The position numbers were made by a program, and so were the translations under genes. Below the pieces are notes generated by a model. That model ran no database searches, was not told the origin of the DNA, and was given only the letters and a program-made list of their open reading frames with translations. Below, in pieces: positions 7,894 to 11,864 of a DNA stretch of 11,864 bases; positions within the stretch are counted from its first letter, which is position 1; every line of letters starts with the position of its first letter. This stretch comes from Bacteroidales bacterium (GTDB lineage Bacteria > Bacteroidota > Bacteroidia > Bacteroidales > WCHB1-69), in contig JAISTU010000217.1 in the NCBI GenBank assembly GCA_031272415.1, positions 1 to 11,864 of the forward strand, read 5' to 3'.

Positions 7894-9207
7894 TCAAATG
7901 ATGCCCATTGCATCTTCTGCCAATTCAAAATATTCTTTCTGCAATTCCTTGTTTAACAGCCATTTAACATCTGAAATCCATGTTTTTATCCATTTTACGT
8001 AATAGAATAAATAAAAAGCAGAAGGAATACATAAAACAGTGATAATGAGTGCAAAATACCATTTCAAAAACACAAAACTCAACACAGCCGTAAGAAGAAT
8101 GGTCAGCGGAATAAAAATCACTTGCAAAACTACTTTGAAACTATTGACAAAAGCCTTGTCCTTAATGCCGGGCAAAGTAAAGCCAAACACCAACATCAAC
8201 AACAAATTGGCAAAAAACGAAAATATAAAATACGGCAAACCCAATAAAAGCCATAATTTATTGATAATCAATGTTTTAAATTGCTTATCTAATAATATGG
8301 AAGTAAAGCCTATTCCTGCTTTTTTGCGTTTTTGATAAAATTGTTTTGCCCTATCTATCAGATTTTGAGTAGATTGCTGAGATTTTTCAAATGCCGATTG
8401 CAACTGTTTTACGGTCGTTCTGGCTGCCATTAAACGGGCTTTGAGAGAATGATTGTCCAAATGCAACGCCTTAATTTGCTGTTGATTGCAAATATGACAC
8501 AACTCCATTGTTCCCGTATAATTTTCATTATGAGGAATATACAAAATATTTTCTTTCAATTTTTGGGTCAAAATATCCCTGAGTTCATTTATCAATTCAG
8601 CCTCCGATTTTTGTGGATGATTTTTTACAAATTCGGTTACATTTATTGGCGTTCCAATCTGACACAACATTGTGGAAAGGTAGCGAAAATAATTGCCAAA
8701 AGTAATGCCAACAGGTACAATATAAACAGGTTTCTTGTCCCCAAAATCAGCATTCGCCTGCAACGCAATCCGAAACAAACCCTTTCTTAACGGTAACAAA
8801 CTATTGGCAGCCTGATGTGTGCCTTCAGGTAAAATGCAAAATGAAACATCCTCTCTCAATGCCTTAACTACTTGATTAGCAATGCGTTCATTCTCTTGCA
8901 AACTTTCTCTGCCATCCCGCATCCGATTGATAGGCAACATTTTCAAAAACCATAATATTTTGCGGATAGTTGGCTTTTTAAAAATATCTGCTCTGGCGAC
9001 AAAAACCTTTGGCGATTTATCAATTGCCAACACGACCAACGCATCCATGAGCGCCTGTGAATGATTAGGCGCATAGATAACTGCCGCATTATCAGGTATA
9101 TTCTCACGCCCCGTATAACGATAACGACTAAAACATGCCAACGACATGCGGTCAACATAAGGTCTTAAAAAATTATACCACCTGTTTTTTTGATGTATTT
9201 CTTTCAT
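7894..9207 (-). CDS. lysophospholipid / glycerol-3-phosphate acyltransferase family membrane protein
   Basis: A PlsC-like acyltransferase of 437 residues, started at the ATG at 9207 (MKEIHQKNRW). An open frame continues upstream to 9411, but its translation runs through AT-rich repeat DNA with a palindrome and does not resemble the family, so I reject it. Motif I is NHSQALMD (His49, Asp55), a H-x5-D spacing instead of the textbook H-x4-D. I recall the longer spacing as common in Bacteroidetes members. Motif II is LPINR (91-95) and motif III is PEGT (127-130). Hydrophobic segments lie at about 318-342, 357-381 and 383-404, placing it in the inner membrane. It probably transfers an acyl chain to a lysophospholipid or similar lipid. 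It is first in a minus-strand pair with the glycoside-hydrolase-like lipoprotein gene. Confidence 0.82.
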   Translation of the reverse strand: MKEIHQKNRWYNFLRPYVDRMSLACFSRYRYTGRENIPDNAAVIYAPNHSQALMDALVVLAIDKSPKVFVARADIFKKPTIRKILWFLKMLPINRMRDGRESLQENERIANQVVKALREDVSFCILPEGTHQAANSLLPLRKGLFRIALQANADFGDKKPVYIVPVGITFGNYFRYLSTMLCQIGTPINVTEFVKNHPQKSEAELINELRDILTQKLKENILYIPHNENYTGTMELCHICNQQQIKALHLDNHSLKARLMAARTTVKQLQSAFEKSQQSTQNLIDRAKQFYQKRKKAGIGFTSILLDKQFKTLIINKLWLLLGLPYFIFSFFANLLLMLVFGFTLPGIKDKAFVNSFKVVLQVIFIPLTILLTAVLSFVFLKWYFALIITVLCIPSAFYLFYYVKWIKTWISDVKWLLNKELQKEYFELAEDAMGII

Positions 9208-9593
9208 CTTCAAAAAATCTAATCTATTTCTTTGACATTTTTTAATGCCATAAATAAGTAACGTTATTTTTTGTATTTTAGTATAAAAATGATTTTTTTT
9301 AATTGAAAATTGAAAATGTAGAGACGTGGCATGCCGCGTCTTCATTACATATTTATAAAGTTTATAAAATTTATAAAATCTTGAAAATCTTTTTAATCTT
9401 ATGAAAATCATGGTTCAGATAAGAAATTTTTATCCTATTTCTCGACTTCGACTTCTACGGTTTCGATTTAGCGGAGGCACTACATTTCAAAAATCCGTTT
9501 CTTAAAAATATAAAACACTGATAATCAATCAGTTAAATTTTTCTCAAAATGACAAGATCGTAGAAGTCAGAAAAACGCTCTAAAAAATGAACA
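9208..9593. other. non-coding region between the acyltransferase gene and the RHS island
   Basis: Divergent intergenic space. It contains a 20-bp palindrome (9322-9341), a minus-strand run of ATTTTCA-type heptamers next to it, and A/T-rich filler. On the minus strand TATTTATG (9256-9249) is a one-mismatch match to the TAnnTTTG -7 box, about 42 bases before the acyltransferase ATG; this is only a weak promoter candidate. No gene or RNA is recognisable in 9421-9593. Confidence 0.5.
9322..9341. repeat. 20-bp palindrome (REP-like)
   Basis: AGACGTGGCATGCCGCGTCT is self-complementary except for one T/G position pair, which still pairs as G-U in RNA. It is GC-rich inside AT-rich DNA. On the minus strand it is followed by two ATTTTCA-type heptamers and an A-run, similar in layout to the repeat blocks at 276-324 and 11716-11771. 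It is most likely an interspersed extragenic repeat. Confidence 0.5.
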
Positions 9594-9683
9594 ATTTACA
9601 ATAATATCTAAAATTTGACGTTAATAAAAGGAAAAAATATTGATAAAATGAAAAATGGAATAAAAGAATACACAAATTATTAC
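9594..9683 (+). repeat. RHS direct repeat, copy 1 (upstream of the tip cassette)
   Basis: This stretch resembles 11423-11503. TACAATAATATC is identical (9597-9608 and 11426-11437). After four differing bases ATTTGAC is identical (9613-9619 and 11442-11448), and ATTATTAC recurs (9676-9683 and 11496-11503). The spacing differs by nine bases, a multiple of three. Read in the RHS frame, both copies give IYNNI-x-x-LT and then YY. In this copy a TAA stop (9609-9611) breaks the frame just before the surviving RHS reading frame. Confidence 0.5.
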
Positions 9684-10586
9684 ACCTGTAATCACTTGAG
9701 TAGCACGCAGTTAGTAACAGATGGGACAGGTGTTGTTGTGCAGCAAGTAGAATACGCACCTTTTGGGGAAGTTGTGAATGAGTATAACATCGATTGGAGC
9801 AACGGACAAGTGCCTGATTTTAAGTTTAATGGAAAAGAATTGGACGAAGAAAATGGGATGTATTATTTTGAGGCGAGGTATCAGAGTCCACCGGTGTTTA
9901 TAAGTAGAGACCCGCTGTTTGAGGCACGACCTTATATGTCGCCGTATGCATATTGTTCTAATTCGCCAGTGAATAGAGTGGATCCGAGTGGGATGTTTGA
10001 TAGTCGGTCAGAGGCAAAAGAATATAGGCGTGCAAATGACATTGACGGAAAAATAAGGAAAATTGGAGACCAATACCATATTATTGACAAAAAAGGAGGA
10101 CTGGATTATCATAAAGATAATATGAATCTGCCAACAGCAGGAAAAGGAAAAGATGGTATTATAAAAGGCATGCTAGCATCAGCCCCAAAAACGTCAAAAT
10201 GGCAGAGAGCAATAAAAAGCATAGATAATTGGTTTAGTAAAACTTTTTCAGGTGGAATTTTTGGCACAAGCGATAACGGACAAGGACAAGAAACTCGTAA
10301 GGGAGATGGCAAATTAACAGACATTGGAGAGTTGATAGACGATATTCCCAAACCATTTGAAAATATGAGCAATAAAAAGTTTAATTCTTGGGCGAAAGAT
10401 ATTGAAGAAAAGCCAGATTTACAAAAACAAGATGGTTGGGTTTTTGTATTTCATCCTACGAACAATCCTATTGCGCAGCATGAAATGATAGTAAAGACTA
10501 AGAAAGACTCTCTAAAATGGAGAAAATATTGGGGAGATTGGGTTACAGTAGATACAATATATCCTTTTTATAAACAATTTAAATGA
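9648..10586 (+). CDS. truncated RHS-repeat core fragment with variable C-terminal tip (orphan cassette)
   Basis: A 312-residue protein from the ATG at 9648; an in-frame TTG at 9615 would add 11 residues. Residues 11-115 are the RHS-associated core: YYTCNHLSSTQLVTD (the usual DHLGS reads NHLSS), VEYAPFGE, then FNGKELDEENGMYYFEARY (60-78), and the end motif NPVNRVDPSGM. The end motif fits P-x4-DP-x-G, where RHS proteins cut themselves. The usual YDP after ARY is changed to QSP. All the YD repeats that build the RHS shell are missing, as is any secretion signal. Residues 116-312 are a tip I do not recognise, rich in Lys and Asp, ending with KYWGDWVTVDTIYPFYKQFK. In complete RHS proteins the tip is usually a toxin. 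This fragment is probably a displaced or silent tip cassette. Its stop codon overlaps the next gene's start. Confidence 0.8.
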   Translation: MKNGIKEYTNYYTCNHLSSTQLVTDGTGVVVQQVEYAPFGEVVNEYNIDWSNGQVPDFKFNGKELDEENGMYYFEARYQSPPVFISRDPLFEARPYMSPYAYCSNSPVNRVDPSGMFDSRSEAKEYRRANDIDGKIRKIGDQYHIIDKKGGLDYHKDNMNLPTAGKGKDGIIKGMLASAPKTSKWQRAIKSIDNWFSKTFSGGIFGTSDNGQGQETRKGDGKLTDIGELIDDIPKPFENMSNKKFNSWAKDIEEKPDLQKQDGWVFVFHPTNNPIAQHEMIVKTKKDSLKWRKYWGDWVTVDTIYPFYKQFK

Positions 10587-11317
10587 TATGCATGAATAAA
10601 TATAAAGTACTGATTATCACTAATATATCTTTGCTAATTCTTTTAATTATATGTGTTTCATTTACATTAAAAACATATTTAAAAGAGAATGTTGTAAAAA
10701 AAGAAGTAATAGAATTATTGGACGGGATGATACAAGAAACTCGTGAAAATTTCTCTGAAAATTTTAAATATTTTGAAGCACATAATTATATTATACAGAG
10801 TGCTTTAGATGAATTTGACAGTTTGACAAATCTTGGACAATCTTTTTACTCACCTGAATTTATAGAATATTATAAGGCAAATACGCCATTTTATGCTAAT
10901 CAAACGGACAAAGTCTTTGACATGCTTAAATCCACATCAAAATATCAATCGCAAGATTATCAATTGATTACGAAATTGATAGAATATCATTTTATTAAGA
11001 AAATAATAGAAAATTCAGGCTATTTAAGTTTTTGTTGGTTAGAGTCAATAGGTGTAAATATTAATTCTAAAAAAGATACTATCCAAATTGGTGAAGAGTA
11101 TAATGCTAATTTTTCATATACAGGGGATATTTTCAACAAAGTGCAATATCCTGTCATAGTGCTTGATGGGGATACTTTAATTGCAGAATTTGGGTCTTAC
11201 CAATTTAAAGAAAAGCCCAACAAAAAAGGTCTCATAAAACATAAAGGATATATGACCTATTATTTTCCGTCGGGTATTACAAAACTACCAATAGAATTTG
11301 AATATTACGTTAGATAA
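10583..11317 (+). CDS. single-pass membrane protein paired with the RHS tip (candidate immunity or partner protein)
   Basis: A 244-residue protein whose ATG overlaps the RHS stop codon as ATGA; an ATG three codons later (10592) is a possible alternative. Residues 9-29 form one hydrophobic helix, so it is probably anchored in the inner membrane with the rest in the periplasm. Residues about 35-150 look mainly helical and charged. Residues about 165-243 look like a beta sandwich (IQIGEEYNANFSY, then VIVLDGDTLI, ending LPIEFEYYV). This reminds me of the C-terminal beta domains of GldM, a gliding/T9SS protein; that likeness is by eye only. Position directly after a polymorphic RHS tip, with overlapping translation, is typical of immunity genes, but no immunity family is recognised. 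Confidence 0.6.
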   Translation: MICMNKYKVLIITNISLLILLIICVSFTLKTYLKENVVKKEVIELLDGMIQETRENFSENFKYFEAHNYIIQSALDEFDSLTNLGQSFYSPEFIEYYKANTPFYANQTDKVFDMLKSTSKYQSQDYQLITKLIEYHFIKKIIENSGYLSFCWLESIGVNINSKKDTIQIGEEYNANFSYTGDIFNKVQYPVIVLDGDTLIAEFGSYQFKEKPNKKGLIKHKGYMTYYFPSGITKLPIEFEYYVR

Positions 11318-11392
11318 AAAAATAGGAATTGACAATAAATCTATAAAGCAAAAATTCTGCAATCTTATAGAAAAGGCAATGATTGAAATGGA

Positions 11393-11593
11393 ATGATGAC
11401 GCAGAAAAATTATGGTTCAAAAATATACAATAATATCAGCCATTTGACCTTCTCAGTAAAAAACAAGAAATATATGATGATAGAGAATAGAAAACATTAT
11501 TACGCTGAAAATCAGAGGATTGCGAGTAAGATGGGGAGTGGGTATGAGAGCAAGGACAGTATTGACTGTATTGACAGAAACGATTTTTTTTAA
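11393..11593 (+). pseudogene. decayed RHS core remnant
   Basis: A short open frame of 66 codons. Its middle, IENRKHYYAENQRIASKMGSG (30-50), resembles the segment found in Bacteroidetes RHS proteins some distance before the DHLGS core (KHYY-x-x-x-QRIASK-x-G). Codons 11-19 (IYNNISHLT) match the translation just upstream of the RHS fragment at 9594-9620. After SGYESKDSIDCID the likeness ends and a stop follows. No core or tip follows it. It is best read as a leftover of another RHS copy, not as a working gene. Confidence 0.5.
11423..11503 (+). repeat. RHS direct repeat, copy 2 (downstream of the tip cassette)
   Basis: Counterpart of 9594-9683. It keeps the 12-base TACAATAATATC, the ATTTGAC and the ATTATTAC blocks in the same order and reading frame. 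It lies about 1.8 kb further on, directly after the tip and membrane-protein genes, so the two copies bracket that gene pair. In this copy the reading frame is open. Confidence 0.5.
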
Positions 11594-11715
11594 ATTATTT
11601 TGTACATTCTTGATTATCAATTATGTATTATTCTCTCTGATTATCAATGAGATATAAAAAAAAAGTTGAAAAAAAATATTTTAGAACAAATTTATGCGAA
11701 AATACAAAAAAAATC

Positions 11716-11771
11716 TACACTCTACACTCTTCACTCTACACTCTGAAAAAAAAGTTTTCAATTCTCCATTC
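11716..11771. repeat. heptanucleotide tandem repeat block, copy 2
   Basis: Four adjoining 7-base units: TACACTC (11716-11722), TACACTC (11723-11729), TTCACTC (11730-11736) and TACACTC (11737-11743). An A-run follows, then TTTTCA, ATTCTCC and ATTC (11755-11771). Sequence and order match copy 1 at 276-324, and a promoter box follows in both cases. Confidence 0.65.
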
Positions 11772-11782
11772 AAAAAAATGTG

Positions 11783-11790
11783 TATTTTTG
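11783..11790 (+). promoter_or_regulatory. Bacteroidetes-type -7 promoter box for the Rpn-like gene
   Basis: TATTTTTG fits the TAnnTTTG consensus and lies 32 bases before the ATG at 11823. The surrounding bases closely match those of the protease promoter at 361-376 (tgtatNtttgtaa...ttagt). No clear -33 element is seen. Confidence 0.55.
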
Positions 11791-11822
11791 TAATTTAGTA
11801 AAAAACAAAATAATGTAGCATT

Positions 11823-11864
11823 ATGTCAAGATATTTAGACCCGCGTGTGGATTTGGTTTTTAAG
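11823..11864 (+). CDS. Rpn / PD-(D/E)XK family transposase-nuclease, N-terminal end only
   Basis: Only 14 codons are inside the window: MSRYLDPRVDLVFK. This matches the very conserved start of Rpn-type (recombination-promoting nuclease, PDDEXK) proteins, which open with YLDP-x-x-D-x-x-FK. The gene runs off the right edge, so the catalytic residues cannot be checked. It has a good promoter box upstream and an A-rich leader. Such genes are common in multiple copies in Bacteroidetes accessory DNA. Confidence 0.7.
   Translation, partial: MSRYLDPRVDLVFK

Larger units (their letters stand above)
11318..11822. other. mostly non-coding stretch with RHS remnant, repeats and promoter
   Basis: After the membrane-protein gene no intact gene is seen until 11823. 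The stretch contains a decayed RHS fragment (up to 11593), an 11-base direct repeat TGATTATCAAT (11611-11621 and 11638-11648), a block of heptamer repeats (11716-11771) and a -7 promoter box (11783-11790). No intrinsic terminator is visible behind the membrane-protein gene. Confidence 0.6.

Noticed and set aside
7874..7897. TTG start eight codons upstream for the glycosidase-like lipoprotein
   Set aside because: It overlaps the stop codon of the preceding gene and puts eight extra residues before a normal Lys-rich signal peptide beginning at the ATG at 7873.
8039..8790. + strand open frames of about 100 codons inside the acyltransferase gene
   Set aside because: They are antisense shadows without family features; the minus-strand gene has all its motifs.
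9208..9411. N-terminal extension of the acyltransferase reading frame by 68 codons
   Set aside because: The translation covers AT-rich repeats and a palindrome and does not look like the family. The ATG at 9207 gives the normal protein start.
9450..9568. inverted repeat GACTTCTACG / CGTAGAAGTC about 99 bases apart
   Set aside because: Only ten bases with no further similarity around them and no feature between the arms. It could be chance, so it is not called as an element end.
11611..11648. direct repeat TGATTATCAAT, with similar 9-mers at 9519-9527 (inverted) and 10611-10619
   Set aside because: These are short AT-rich words. The copy at 10611 lies inside a gene, and no consistent spacing relates them to element ends.

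Overview
The window looks like a piece of an AT-rich Bacteroidota (Bacteroidetes) chromosome. The evidence is a secreted cysteine protease with a type IX secretion (T9SS) C-terminal sorting domain, promoter -7 boxes of the Bacteroidetes form TAnnTTTG, A-rich leaders without Shine-Dalgarno sites, and several protein families in the form typical of this phylum. I cannot name a genus.

Layout. 1-414 is non-coding: a nested inverted repeat at the left edge, a GC-rich palindrome, a heptamer-repeat block and a promoter. 415-2607 (+) is a C10 (streptopain-like) protease with two CUB-like domains and a T9SS tail. A hairpin plus T-run follows and ends 8 bases before nadB (L-aspartate oxidase, +). nadB is followed closely by a DUF2156 protein and an Eis-like GNAT acyltransferase that overlap by ATGA, so these three probably form one transcription unit. 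On the minus strand, converging with it, lie a two-TIM-motif glycoside-hydrolase-like lipoprotein and, upstream of it, a membrane lysophospholipid-type acyltransferase, 20 bases apart. From about 9594 to 11593 (+) there is an RHS accessory island: an RHS core fragment carrying a variable tip, an overlapping gene for a single-pass membrane protein (candidate immunity or partner gene), and then a decayed piece of RHS core. The last 42 bases are the start of an Rpn/PDDEXK-type transposase-nuclease gene.

How it fits together. nadB starts de novo NAD synthesis. The DUF2156 and Eis-like proteins are acyl or aminoacyl transferase-type enzymes with unknown substrates. The minus-strand pair points to envelope lipid and glycan work. 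The RHS island is the most unusual part. The tip cassette is bracketed by short, in-frame, decayed direct repeats (9594-9683 and 11423-11503), the first broken by a stop codon. It therefore looks like a displaced or silent RHS tip cassette rather than a complete RHS toxin. A second repeated module, heptamer repeats followed by an A-run and a TAnnTTTG promoter, occurs upstream of both the protease gene and the Rpn-like gene at opposite ends of the window.

Limits: all calls rest on motif recognition by eye. No database search, alignment program or folding program was run.
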